From the NCBI GenBank assembly GCA_947359465.1, contig OX375876.1:124863444-124927443 (forward strand): DNA of 64,000 nt. Direction: 5' to 3'. A program made the position numbers and the translations under genes. Below the pieces are notes generated by a model that was not told where the DNA came from, made no database searches, and worked only from the letters and a program-made list of their open reading frames with translations. This document shows positions 22,955 to 33,350 of the stretch, piece by piece (position 1 is the stretch's first letter; the number at the start of each line of letters is the position of its first letter). The DNA is from Metellina segmentata. Its lineage: Eukaryota > Arthropoda > Arachnida > Araneae > Tetragnathidae.

Positions 22955-23032
22955 CCCGCCCTTAATCGAACATTACTAAAGAAAACAAACATTACATATT
23001 TCACATTGATATCTACATAATAAACATGCACA

Positions 23033-24183
23033 TTACCTCTTAAAATTGCACAATGACAAAAGTTCATTAAATTTCACTCTAGGCAATGCTTTAGTTAACA
23101 TATCAGCAATTTGGTGATCAGACGGAACATATTCAACTCTGATATTATTTTTGCAAATTACATTACGAATGTATTTTAATTTAATATCGATATGTTTCAA
23201 TTTACCATGATTATTTTCATTTGTTATACATTTAATACAAGATTGATTATCTTCAAACACAATAAGATCTGAAACATCAATAATTTCTGAAGCTACACTT
23301 TTCAACCACAAAAGGTCCTGAATACCTTTACTTAATGCTATTACTTCAGCTTCAGTAGATGAGAGAGCAATACATTTTTGTTTATTACAAGACCAGAAGA
23401 TTGGAGAATCACAAAATAGTATCACATAACCAGAAATAGATTTTCTATCATTTGGATTAGAACCCCAATCAGCATCTACATACATAGACATTTGATAATC
23501 ATTTGAATCTTTATAGTACTCTAGTTTTAAGTTAGCAGTACCTTTTAAATACCTTAATATTTTCTTTAAAGCACACCATCCAGCATTAGTTGGATGCTCT
23601 TGAAGTTGACTTAAACAATTTACAGCATACAAAATATCAGGTCTAGATACATAAGCTAAATAAAGTAACGATCCTACAAGTTCTCGATAGGGTCCATCAA
23701 ATACATCACCTTTCTCAAAATCGGCTAATGTTGATTTAGGATCCATAGGAAGTACACTAGGTTTACAATCTAACATGTTAAACTTTTTCAGTAATTTTAC
23801 AATATACAATTCCTGATCCATTATCAACTTATCCGAATTAAATTCGAAACGAATTCCTAAAAATTCAGTTGCACTTTCAGATTTAGACATTTGAAATTCC
23901 TTAGATAACAATGATATCACAATATTAGTTTCTGTAACATCTGAACCTGCTATTAATAAATCATCTACATATAGTGCTATAACAATTTTCTTTTCGTTTT
24001 CATATCGTACAAAAATACAAGGTTCATTTACACAAGTTGTATAAAATTAAGTTTTATCACAAATTCCAAGAACTTTTTAAACCATTGACGTGGTGCTTGT
24101 TTTAATCCATACAAACTTCTTTTAAGTTTACATTTCTTCCCACTGTTATCATCATACCCCTTAGATTGATCCATATAAATTAA
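23033..24183 (-). pseudogene. Copia RT C-terminal part and RNase H
   Basis: A 295-codon frame (23920-23033) carries the end of RT and RNase H, with GPYRELVGSLLYLAYVSRPD, YVDADWGSN, ALSSTEAEVIAL and HIDIKLKYIRN, all Copia RNase H landmarks. Just upstream the RT active site reads LYVDDLLIAGSDV (about 23935-23985). Further up (24040-24180) the sequence is recognisably RT but interrupted by stops and a frame change, so the polyprotein is broken here. Confidence 0.88.
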
Positions 24184-24840
24184 TTAATTTAATTTACCAT
24201 TCAAAAATGCAGTTTTTACATCAAGAACAAAAACACAAAGGTTTTCTTTCACAATTAATACAAGAATCAATCTTAAAGTAGGCATACTGACCACAGGAGA
24301 AAAAGTCTCAGTATAATCAATTCCTTCTTTTTGCAAAAATCCTCTAGCTACTAAACGAGCTTTATGCTTACCGTTTCTCTTCTTGTTGAGGACCCACTTG
24401 CACGAAATAGATTGTTTATCTGGTGGTAGGGTTTCAAGATCCCAGACATCGTTGAACCTCATGCTTTCCATTTCCTCGTCCATAGCAATTCTCCACAGGA
24501 GTTGCTCGTCATTGGGTAGAGATGCGATGTCGTCAAAAGTCAAAGACTCGTCGGCGAACATTGCATCATACACTTCAGGATGTGGAAATCTAACAAGCTC
24601 CTTGGTTTGTCTCGAAGATCGTCTCGGTTCAATCGGATCTACATCGTCGTTCTCACTTTCACTCTTGTTGTCCTCGAGTACATCGAGCTCGTTAACTGAC
24701 TGATCTACTTCATCAGCGATGAACCTTTGACGCTTGTCGCGAATCTTACGTTCATCAAACTTAACATCATTAGATACACAAATTCTATGAGTGTCAGGAT
24801 CCATCTTTTTGTGGGATACCCATTGAGGAGTATCCCACAA
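24184..24840 (-). pseudogene. Copia integrase tail and RT N-terminal part
   Basis: 218-codon frame. An acidic spacer comes first, followed by RRSSRQTKELVRFPHPE, then the RT start WRIAMDEEMESMRFNDVWDL, SCKWVLNKKRNGKHKARLVA, and ARGFLQKEGIDYTETFSPVV. These are canonical Copia RT blocks. It ends at NGKLN with a stop at 24184. The leading 15 codons overlap the end of the gag-integrase frame in another frame. The overlap contains a near-perfect inverted repeat, GTGGGATAC..GTATCCCAC (about 24813-24840), which looks like the cause of the frame break. Confidence 0.88.
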
Positions 24841-26875
24841 AAAGCATCATCTTGCTTTTGGGATCAAGTTTCTTCCTTTGAGAAGAAGGCACAAGCATGT
24901 ATGCATCGCACCCAAACACATGCATATTCCTTACATCAGGATTTTCACCAAATTTCAGAAAGTATGGTGAAAAGTTATCAACAGTACTGGGCAGCCTATT
25001 TTTAATGTATGCGGCAGTGAGAATCGCTAAACCCCAGAAACTTTTGGGTAAAGCAGACTCAAAAATCATTGCCCGCCCTTTTTCTATAAGGGATCTATTA
25101 GCACGTTCAGCCACACCGTTCAATGCTGGAACGTAAGGTGGGGATGGATCAATGACTATACCGGCATCTGTAGCGCATTTTAAAATTTCACCAGACATGT
25201 ATTCTTTTGCATTATCACACCTTAAAATACGAATCGAAGGATTTGACTTAAAGAAAAATTTTAGCTCTTCAATTACTTCGCTTTTACGTTTCAATAATCT
25301 AACTTCCGTAAAACGCGAATAATCATCAATAATAGTCATAAAGTAACGCTCACCTGCATAGGTTTCTGGATCAATTGGCCCACATATATCCGTGTGAATT
25401 TTTGTGAAAGGCTCTTTTTCCCTCTTTCTAGGACCTTTCCCCAATGGTGAGGCACTTTGCTTTGCATGAGAGCAAACTTCACAAAATGAAGTCGGAGTCG
25501 GAAATCCTAATTTCTTAAGCACATGATCACAAGGATGACCAAGCCTGCGATGCCACAATTCTTTTTCTTCCACAAGAAAAGCACTTTCAACACGTGGCAC
25601 AAAATCACAAATATACTGTCCCGAACTATCGCGATTACCAAGTATAAAGTGTTTAGTCTTATTTTTCACTAAAACCTTTTGGTTTTCAAACACCAGACTG
25701 AAACCTGCACTTTCTATTTTTCGCACAGAAATTAACTGTCCACTCAGATTCGGAACATATAAAACATCTTTCAGGGTAATCTCCTTGCCATTTGAAGTTT
25801 TTCCGATGATTACACCAACGCCTTCCACTTCCAGTTTAGCAGTCTTTGAAGCGCATTTAATACTGCCTGATGACGGACTTAATTTAGAAAACCACTCCCT
25901 TTTTGAGCACATATGGGATGTAGCACGAGAGTCTACGATGAAGCTTTCTCGTGTAGAGCTTCCCACAACAAAAGACACTGCAGTTGAGGCATGTCTTTCA
26001 TCTGAATTAGGTTGACTTTTGCAGTCTCTCTTCATGTGACCGCTCTTCCCGCAATTGTAGCACGTCACCTTCTTTCGGCAAAACTTCGCTGTATGTCCTT
26101 TTCTTTTACAGTTTTGGCAAAAGTAATCCTTCTTGGCAGGAAAGGCAGCATTTTCTCCTGGATATTTCCGTGATTTGACTGAGTGTCTGAAATCTCTTGA
26201 CAAAGCCTCTGCATCCAACAGACGTTGAGTCACAAAGTCCAACGTTAGGTTTGCACTTGGCTGATTCTCCAAAGCCACTTTGACGGTCTCGAACTCGGGA
26301 GGAAGTGACATCAAAATGTAGACAATGACATCAATGTCATTGACCTCCGCTCCAGACATACGTAGATCACTAACGAGACTTGTCACACTATCAATATGCT
26401 GTCGCATAGGCACATCACTGGCTTTCTGTAAGGTGGCCAAGCGTTTGCGAGCTAGAATTTGGTTCACAGCTCCTTTATTGTCATATTTCAGTTCCAACTT
26501 CTTCCAGATTTTACATGCTGTGGTCTCAGTCTGCAGAGAAACAAGAATTTGATCGCTCAAAAGTGTCAGCAGGAAAGAGTAGGCCCTTTTCGCCTCAACA
26601 GTCTCGTTTGCTTCTGCATCTTCTGCGGGATCTGCCTCCAAAAATGCATCTAACTGCTTCGCACAAAATACAGCTTTCACTCTCCTTGACCATATTGAGA
26701 AATTCTGTCCATCGAAGGGAACCAAAGCGTACATCTCCTTTGACGAAAAAGCCATTGCTCCGAAAAATAAAATAGCAGCAGCAAAAATTTCCTCACGCCT
26801 TTTCCCCCGCTTCTCAACAGCCGTAGAAGCGCAAAGAAAATAAACAAGCGACCCCACTTGAAAACAGGGAACCAC
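24794..26875 (-). pseudogene. Copia gag-protease-integrase
   Basis: 693 codons; the likely true start is the internal MAFSSKEMYALVPFDG (about codon 41). Gag comes first, then two zinc knuckles CQNCKRKGHTAKFC and CYNCGKSGHMKRDC (residues about 253-285). The protease reads FIVDSRATSHMCS: the catalytic Asp-Ser-Gly triad is changed to Asp-Ser-Arg. A GAG-pre-integrase HHCC domain follows (LWHRRLGHPCDH..CEVCSHAKQ). The integrase core has IHTDICGPI, ILRCDNAKEYMS and NGVAERANRSL with all three acidic residues. The frame is open, but the protease change and the break at 24840 argue against activity. Confidence 0.9.
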
Positions 26876-26882
26876 GCTCTGC

Positions 26883-26958
26883 TGTTAAATACGATTCCTT
26901 CAGAGGAAAGGAATGACACAGGCCATGTGGATCGCAAAAGAGAAAGAGAGTATTTATT
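26883..26958 (-). repeat. Copia 5' LTR, inner piece
   Basis: Matches the first about 76 bp of the left LTR and ends GAGAGTATTTATT, where LINE sequence begins. The nine bases GTATTTATT (26950-26958) recur at 29421-29429. Confidence 0.9.
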
Positions 26959-27716
26959 CAATCTTATCGGACGTGCGGAGCACGGAGTGCATGGCCACGT
27001 AGCGGCCTAAACCTCCTGTGGAATAGGTGGTGGGAAAAACAGATCAAAAGATAAATTGCCCTGAATTAGTTTTGAATTACTGAGTGAAAAAATTAGAAAG
27101 TTTCAGCTATAAGTGATCGCGGAGTCATGGACGGTCACCCTCCCATATACTGTCCGCGATCTTAGGTTTCGGTTTCGTTTTGAGTTGTTGCTGGGTGGGT
27201 TCGGCTAAAGCCGTCATCGGGAACTGGTTTGCAGGGGGTAGCAGAGGGGGGAGGGGGGTTACTTTTCGGATTCGCATGGAGTTCGTTCTGGAATCGTTTC
27301 GCGTTTAGGCTGAGGGAGTTCGCTTAGAATCGTTGAAGGGTGGTTTCGGAAGTCAGCTGTTGTTGCGCTGTTTGACAGGTAATTGTAGAGGGTGGGTTAG
27401 AGGCTAATGGGTTAGTCGGGTAGTCTATTAAGTTGGGTGGTGAATCTGGGTCTCCAGCGGTTGTTCGGGATGCTAGCGTCATATCTGGGGATTTGTTGGA
27501 TAGCAATATTATCATTAGTATCGAGTTTATCGTAGAATTTAGAAGAAATTTTAGCAATATGAGCTTTAAGAGAGATAATTTTCAGATCGTGTCTGATTTC
27601 AGAGTTACGTTGAAACCATCTGGCTTTGGCAATTGTTCTTAGTGTAGTTGATTGAAGGGCTTCGAGGGCATTGATATTATTGCTATTTGCAGAGCCCCAG
27701 ATTTGGCTTGCGGAGA
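26959..27716 (-). mobile_element. Jockey-clade LINE fragment: RT C-terminus and 3' UTR
   Basis: On the minus strand: RT C-terminal sequence SASQIWGSANSNNINALE, LRTIAKARWFQRNSEIRHDL, then LDTNDNIAIQQ, i.e. the region after the RT domain in Jockey-type ORF2. A 3' UTR follows, ending GGTCGTGC-like words and GATTGAATAAATAC. It is 5'-truncated at 27716. Its 3' UTR (26959-27040) is almost identical to that of the adjacent piece at 27726-27800. Confidence 0.8.
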
Positions 27717-29420
27717 GTATTTATTCAATCTTATCGGACGTGCGAAGCACGGAGTGCATGGCCGCGCAGCGGCCTTAACCTCCTGTGGAATAAAGTAGTG
27801 GTTGACTTAACTTTGGCTGAATTGCCCTGAGCAGAAAAAATTTTAAGAGCGATGAAATTATTGGAAAATAATTTCAAGTACGATAATGATTTTCTCAGCA
27901 AGAGTCGGGGCTGTTTGGATTTTTTGCATGATTTCTTTGATGTTGATGTGAGCGAAGATGCTTCTAATTTCGCGAAAGAGCTGAATGCTCTCTCCAAAGT
28001 CTGGAATTGGAGTGTTGGGATTCTGATTTGTGGTTTGGCTTGGGGTAGGAGCGGTGGAGGGATTTTGGGAGCTTTTCCTTGGTAGGTGAGCTTTCGCGTA
28101 AGATACGCCCTCTTGGGTTTCTCTACGCTGGAAAGGTCTGCGATTTTGGGGTAGGGGTGGTTTGGGGAAGTTTTTACAACCTCTCCAAGAGGCCACGTGA
28201 CCATGTTCTTGGCAGTTGATGCAAAGTGGATTCTTTTCTTTCGGTTTAGTACATGAACTTGTTCTATGACCAAGTCCGCATCTCAAACAACGAGTTGCGA
28301 TATGGCAGTTTGTACTGCCATGTCCAAAGGGATTACAATTATAGCACTGCATGGGGCCCTTGATTCCCCTGAAATGCTCAACAATAACACTTAAATACAA
28401 GATATTATTGATTCTATAGATTTCGTTCCATTTTTCAGTTTTAAGGAGGGTAATTAGGAATATTGGTAGTGGGTCCTTGGTAGCACGACGTTTAAGCTGG
28501 GAAATTCTTTGAACAACAAAGCCTTTGTTTTCAATTTCAAGTTTAAGTTCGTCTATATCAGTATCAAGGGGGAGACCTTTGATGACTATTTTAGCCGGTT
28601 TAAGATTGCGGGGGGTGATTTCAAAGTATTCAGTATTTTCATCAATAAGATAATTCAGGACAGCATCGTAATTAGCTTTAGTGTTAAGAATAATTTTGAT
28701 GAATTGGCCTGCAATCTTGCAGGTGGGGGAGATTTTTAATTTATCTTCAAGTTTCTTGAGGAATTCGGTATGTTTAAGTTGTGTGCGCACATGGATGGGC
28801 GGTAATTTGGGTTCAGGAATGGTTTCTTCAGGATTTTCTACAAGCGCTTCAAAGTTGTTGCAGGTTAGAATTTCTGGTTCCGGAATAGTAGGTTTAGGTT
28901 TGGCAGTTAACCTCTTAGGTGGAGTTTGGAATTCCGTTTCATCAATAATCGGGCGTTTTTTCGTTGATTTTTTCGGTTTCTTCGTGTGCTTGGGGCAATG
29001 CTCAGGGCAGTCAAACAAAGATAAAATCTTCCACTGACCTTTTAGCTTAGTGAGTTCCATCCTGGTTTTCTGCAGGTTGTTCTGGAGGAGTTTTTTCATA
29101 TAGCTTGAGACGTCTTCTTTCCGGCTGGCGGTGATGGCAAAAGCAGATGCACTTCTTGCTTTTTCAAGTTCCGCGAGGATTTCTTCCTTCTTGTGGCAGA
29201 CATCTTCAGGCGAGAGTGCAGCGATGATTCTTTCCAATTCCTCCCGTTCATGGTCGTTGAGTTCATCAGGATGTGGAGTAGATACTTCCATTGGCATAAT
29301 CGAGTTGATTTCAGGTTTCTCGTGATTTAAGTCTTGAAAAAGACTGTTTTAACTTCAAATCAGGAGAGCTTGTTCAGGTGCGTCCGTTCTGTATGAGATA
29401 CTTAACGGGGGATGTCGAAA
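27717..29420 (-). mobile_element. LINE copy carrying ORF1 joined directly to its 3' UTR (ORF2 absent)
   Basis: Minus-strand order: leader, ORF1 (29297-27858), about 60 bases, then the same 3' UTR as the neighbouring piece, ending AATAAATACTC. An endonuclease/RT ORF2 is absent, so this is an internally deleted copy. Its right flank GTATTTATT (29421-29429) pairs with 26950-26958 as target duplication for the whole 2.46 kb block. Confidence 0.75.
27858..29297 (-). CDS. LINE ORF1 (gag-like RNA-binding protein)
   Basis: 479 codons starting MPMEVSTPHPDELNDHEREE. N-terminal coiled-coil-like helices and a basic, proline-rich linker come first. A PRE_C2HC-type domain follows (KIVIKGLPLDTDIDELKLEI). 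Then come three CCHC/CCHC-like knuckles: CYNCNPFGHGSTNC, CLRCGLGHRTSSC and CINCQEHGHVASWRGC (residues about 345-405). This arrangement is known for ORF1 of Jockey-clade LINEs, where it forms the ribonucleoprotein with element RNA. The frame is fully open, so this copy could still make ORF1 protein even though ORF2 is gone. The start was chosen as the first ATG after the leader. Confidence 0.85.
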   Translation of the reverse strand: MPMEVSTPHPDELNDHEREELERIIAALSPEDVCHKKEEILAELEKARSASAFAITASRKEDVSSYMKKLLQNNLQKTRMELTKLKGQWKILSLFDCPEHCPKHTKKPKKSTKKRPIIDETEFQTPPKRLTAKPKPTIPEPEILTCNNFEALVENPEETIPEPKLPPIHVRTQLKHTEFLKKLEDKLKISPTCKIAGQFIKIILNTKANYDAVLNYLIDENTEYFEITPRNLKPAKIVIKGLPLDTDIDELKLEIENKGFVVQRISQLKRRATKDPLPIFLITLLKTEKWNEIYRINNILYLSVIVEHFRGIKGPMQCYNCNPFGHGSTNCHIATRCLRCGLGHRTSSCTKPKEKNPLCINCQEHGHVASWRGCKNFPKPPLPQNRRPFQRRETQEGVSYAKAHLPRKSSQNPSTAPTPSQTTNQNPNTPIPDFGESIQLFREIRSIFAHINIKEIMQKIQTAPTLAEKIIIVLEIIFQ

Positions 29421-29617
29421 GTATTTATTGAAGACACAACACATATATATACAGATTTGAGGGGATTGCAGAATTAACCAATAGGATTCTTGTATATTGA
29501 GACGGACGTACAAGAAAGCTATAGAACATTCACACATGCTGCCTGGAATGAATGACTCAGCCCTAGCAGCACAAAGAAAGATACAAAGAGTTCTATGGGC
29601 GATTACATTATACAACA
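29421..29617 (-). repeat. Copia 5' LTR, outer piece
   Basis: Continues the LTR sequence (TTTATTGAAGACACAACAC to TTATACAACA) interrupted at 26958. Followed by the AAGAC target duplication. Confidence 0.92.
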
Positions 29618-29670
29618 AAGACTAACAAACATTGTAGATTATCTTGGAACTTCTAAAAAAGACTGAGGTA

Positions 29671-30483
29671 CAGCAACACTCTACGTTTATGAGTAATGGC
29701 AACGGCTTGGCGATTTTTTTTTTGGTGCACTTCTAGTAGCGAGTTACGATAAATTAAGGCAACACATCTTTCAATGCGGTTGTTGTGGTTTTCATGGCAA
29801 CCTCGGCAAACGGAAACTTTCAATTTTCATTTTGAATATTCTAGAAAGTTCTTCCAAAATCCGTTAAAATCGTTTGATTTCATTGATTCGTTTGAAATTT
29901 TTGCTTTCCTCCCATTGGTTATTTTGTTTTTAAAATATCCTTTGATTGCATTGGTCCTTTTAAATCGTTTTCTGTGATACCATTGGTCCATTTATTTGTA
30001 TTTTGACAGTTATGGAATTTTTATTTTATTATAATAGTTTTTTTTTTCACAATAGGAATAAGAGTTTTGTTTTTTTGACAATTTTCGTTTTCATTATTTT
30101 TTTACGAAAGAATTCTGACTTTATCAGGTTGTATTATTTCTGGCTTTTTTTCTTTTGTAAACCTTTTTTTTTCAACATGCCCACTGTGTTTAGTGTAATT
30201 GATAAGTTTCAGGGTATTCTTACCCAACATTCGTAGCTTAGTTTCTCTGTTGGTTCATAAATGTGTTTTGATATGTGCTTAAGCTTACTACTCTTTGTGA
30301 AAAATTTTATAAAATATGCTTTTCAAAACGTTCTGAAATGTGTTTAAAAAGTGTCTTGTAATAAGAAAAAATTTTTGACAGAAAAAGAGTTAGGAAATAC
30401 TTCTTTTCTTGGCGACTTTAGAAGTGCACCAAAAAAAAATCACCAAGGCCATTGCCATCGCTTATAAACGTAGAGTGTAGCTG
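29671..30483. mobile_element. Non-coding DNA element with long terminal inverted repeats
   Basis: Ends are CAGCAACACTCTACG and its inverted partner CGTAGAGTGTAGCTG. Inverted similarity extends about 70-75 bp, including GGTGCACTTCTA next to an A/T run of 9-10. About 813 bp of AT-rich interior has no usable frame. It lies next to the zinc-finger/transposase remnant that follows, whose frame runs into the right inverted repeat, so it may be an internally deleted relative of that transposon. Confidence 0.75.
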
Positions 30484-30915
30484 TTCCCATTTCATTTTTG
30501 AAAACAAGAAATTCAGCCTCAGAATTGAATTGCTTTGTTTCTTTGTAAATTATATTTCGGGTACGTCCAACAAATGACTTGCTAGCTGCTTCCTTGAAGC
30601 TTGTTTCAGACTGCAAATTGGACACGCCAGGCTATTTTTACCAGCATTGGTGACTGTTGATGATACACCGTGAATTTGCCGTTGATGCTAAAACCTTCCA
30701 AAACTTATCTTGAAAGACTTGCCGCAAATCGAACAGATGTGATCGGAATACATCACAAAACGTTGTTTGGAAAAATAACTAATAAATGCGCGTTTAATGT
30801 TAGCAAATAATTTCTTGAAGACTTTAATTGTTACACAATACTCTTTTCTCTTGTTTTCATTACCAAATGAAAAATTAAACTTCACTTTGATAAATCTAAA
30901 ATATTTCGTTACCAA
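30465..30915 (-). pseudogene. C2H2 zinc-finger/transposase N-terminal remnant
   Basis: Minus-strand reading gives HICSICGKSFK (about 30715-30740), ACPICSLKQASRKQLASH (about 30575-30630) and QFNSEAEFLVFKNEMGTATL (about 30480-30535). These are two C2H2-like fingers followed by a block resembling the start of MULE-type transposases of arthropods (F.S..EF..WK..E...Y). Stops and frame changes separate the blocks. Relationship to a MULE transposase is inference from pattern. Confidence 0.4.
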
Positions 30916-31020
30916 ATCACATTTTTCAATTTATAATATGTATTAATTTGATTTTATTAATTTATCAAAAATAAATAATGTTCCATATTTTATGTTCAAA
31001 CGTGAAAAAAATATATCGTA

Positions 31021-31266
31021 CCCCGGCAAGAAAAGTGACGCAACTCAAAATTGCAGAATTTGAGTAACATCAACTTAAATACTATAAAACTTATATTGAA
31101 ATAGTACAAGCTTCTTTTAAATTTTAGGTAAGTATTTATGGTGGTAACTTCTGTTATATTCTATAGAATAGTAATATTTAACACGCTGGGGCACCTCATT
31201 CATATTTTTCAATGACATGATATCAAAGTTTTTATTTTTTGACTTGTGTCACTTTTCTTGCCGGGG
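31021..31266. mobile_element. MITE with TA target duplication
   Basis: Terminal inverted repeats CCCCGGCAAGAAAAGTGAC and its complement near 31246-31266. TA lies on both outer sides (31019-31020, 31267-31268). 246 bp, no frame. TIR and TA target suit a Tc1/mariner-related MITE. Confidence 0.85.
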
Positions 31267-31834
31267 TACCATGTTAAAATATGAAGCTTTATTAATTTTG
31301 AATGCAACATGTAATGTTTATATAAAAGGGTCAAATTCTAGTCTTAAAAAGCTAATTTCCTTAACCTTATAAATTATAATTACTTATATTAAATCACTGC
31401 AATAATTGAACAATCCTGTAAACATTTATGAACTCGAGACAAACATATCAAACAAACACTTTTATTCGCGAGACACTTATTTTTATTTACGTCAAACAAA
31501 TATATTTTTATTTAAATGAAACATACATATTTTTGTCAAAATTTTCTTTTCAAGGCACAAAATAATTTTATTTACAAGTGATAAATCATGTTTTTAATTC
31601 AACTGGTTTTGATAGTAACATTTTTTTCAGTTGATAATTTCAACAAAAATTTATAAAATATTTGCATATATGATGATTGAGTTTAAAAATTGGTCTTGGG
31701 TAATCAAAATATTCTTTTAGGAGAAATTTTCAAACTGATCATATTTTTACTATGGAACAGGCTTAAAAAACAAAAGGAAACAATCAGATTAGTGGGAATC
31801 ATGCACCGCACATGCTTAGCTGTTATAAAATTGA
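31267..31834. other. AT-rich unassigned sequence
   Basis: No frame with features; nothing supported. Confidence 0.3.
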
Positions 31835-32218
31835 TCGTAACCAAATTAAAAAGTTTTTATTATCATATATAAAAAATTGCTTTCTGCATATTCGTAATCT
31901 TCAGGTTACCACAATGAGAAGTATAAACTCAAAAAAAGCCTCGAAAAAAAGTTCCCTGATTTTACAATTCCCTTAATAAATGTCGTGATTCGTGATTAGT
32001 ATCGATATACTAATTAATCTAACCGATTAATTTATACTAACTTATTTTTTATCGTAACCATATTAAAAAAGTTTTACTATCATATCCTATAAAAAATTGT
32101 CTTTCTGCATATTCGTAATCTTCAGGTTACCACAGTGAGAAGTATAAACTGGGTGGCAACAAAATCCTCGAAAAAAGTTCCCTGATTTTACAATTCCCTT
32201 AATAAATGTCGTGATTCG
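31835..32218. repeat. Direct duplication of about 165 bp, 221 bp apart
   Basis: The block TTCTGCATATTCGTAATCTTCAGGTTACCAC to CAATTCCCTTAATAAATGTCGTGATTCG (quoted in two words: TTCTGCATATTCGTAATC and TTAATAAATGTCGTGATTCG) occurs from about 31835 and again from about 32055. Differences are few. Between the copies is an AT-rich palindromic stretch around ATCGATATACTAATTAAT. Confidence 0.85.
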
Positions 32219-32889
32219 TATCGAAAAACACTATCCACATATTTTTAAATATTTAGGGTTAGTTGGGGTGAAAGGATAATTATCCACAAATCCTTCCTTC
32301 GAATTGCATGGCACCAAGCCTCACACAAAAGTTTGTCAATAGGAAACCTGTGCAAAAAAATAAAGTATTTTTGTTAAACTAAAAAAACAATATGAAAGTA
32401 TAGGGTAAACCAGTCAGTCATTTCATCTTTTCTCAAAGCTCTCTCTAACTAGTCCACGTATAAACACAACTTAAACTAGAATTCTAACAGCGAAACAACT
32501 AGAACAAATTAAAACTAATGTTCATTAATCTACCTTTTCATAGATCAAAATAAAACAAAAGTCAGATGTTAATACATAATGATTAATTGTACTACAGTTA
32601 ATTTTAATCACCTTTTAAGGAAGATGATCAAAAGACAATTTCAAGACACGATTGAAGACAATTTCTTCAAAACATCTTTAAAGCACAATTGTGAATTAAT
32701 TTGGAGTATTTGTGATGATTCAGGCGATTACCAAACTACGTAGTTGAACGTAGTTCGACAACAGGTTTAGGCAGCGTTAGGAAAGAAAATTAAGTGACTG
32801 GTCTCAAGGACCAGTGTATACGAGAATATACTAGTCCGCTGCCATTACAGCTGGTCCGTTCCTCAAATAATAAATTAATGTAGTTAATA
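32219..32889. other. Unassigned sequence
   Basis: AT-rich, no supported gene. Repeated TCAAAAGACAATTTCAAGAC-like words occur near 32620-32700. Confidence 0.3.
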
Positions 32890-33350
32890 GCGTGTTAATC
32901 TTTACGCTGCGGTGCTGAGATTTTTCCAATCATCTCACAGAACGGCTCTTTGGCCTGACTTTCCGAGCCCCAGAACCTAATTACCAAATTTGAGCGATAG
33001 GGCCGTGAGTGGGATTTACGACTGACCCTTTCCTTTCATAGTATTGTGTGGTGTATCGTCTGGCGTGAGAAGAGATAGTACTGGAGCGACTTTCTGCTTT
33101 TCCCAAAGTGTTGACACCTCACGGTCGGCAGTGTAGGAGGGCACCGAACAAAAGGAGGGACCCTCTATAAGGTCAGTCGCTGACGGCTCGTTAATGGTTA
33201 CTGATGCCAGCGATCACTTAAAAGGGGATAACATCCACAGTACACATATCAATACCATGCCTCTGGTGAGAACGAAATTTGAGTGGTAACAATTGTTTAC
33301 CTGCCGCATCGTAAAGGTTGTTTCATGGCACAAAATTTCCATTTGCCGTT
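32890..33350 (+). repeat. Dispersed repeat, family shared with 58305-58705
   Basis: GC-richer block matching 58305-58705 in opposite orientation with many substitutions. Shared words include TTTACGCTGCGG, GATAACATCCAC/GGATGTTATCC and GTGGTAACAATT. No coding frame and no tRNA-like boxes, so class unknown. Confidence 0.75.

Larger units (their letters stand above)
22687..29617 (-). mobile_element. Copia (Ty1-like) LTR retrotransposon with LINE insertion in its 5' LTR
   Basis: The left LTR 22687-22954 and the right LTR (26883-26958 joined to 29421-29617) share sequence throughout. The outer flanks carry the same 5 bp AAGAC (22682-22686; 29618-29622). On the minus strand: gag, protease, integrase, RT, RNase H, i.e. 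integrase before RT, the Copia order. The right LTR is split by about 2.46 kb of Jockey-type LINE. The RT region around 24040-24180 has stops and shifts. Confidence 0.95.

Noticed and set aside
27852..29037. Plus-strand frames opposite the LINE ORF1
   Set aside because: Shadows of a well-supported minus-strand ORF1 with zinc knuckles.
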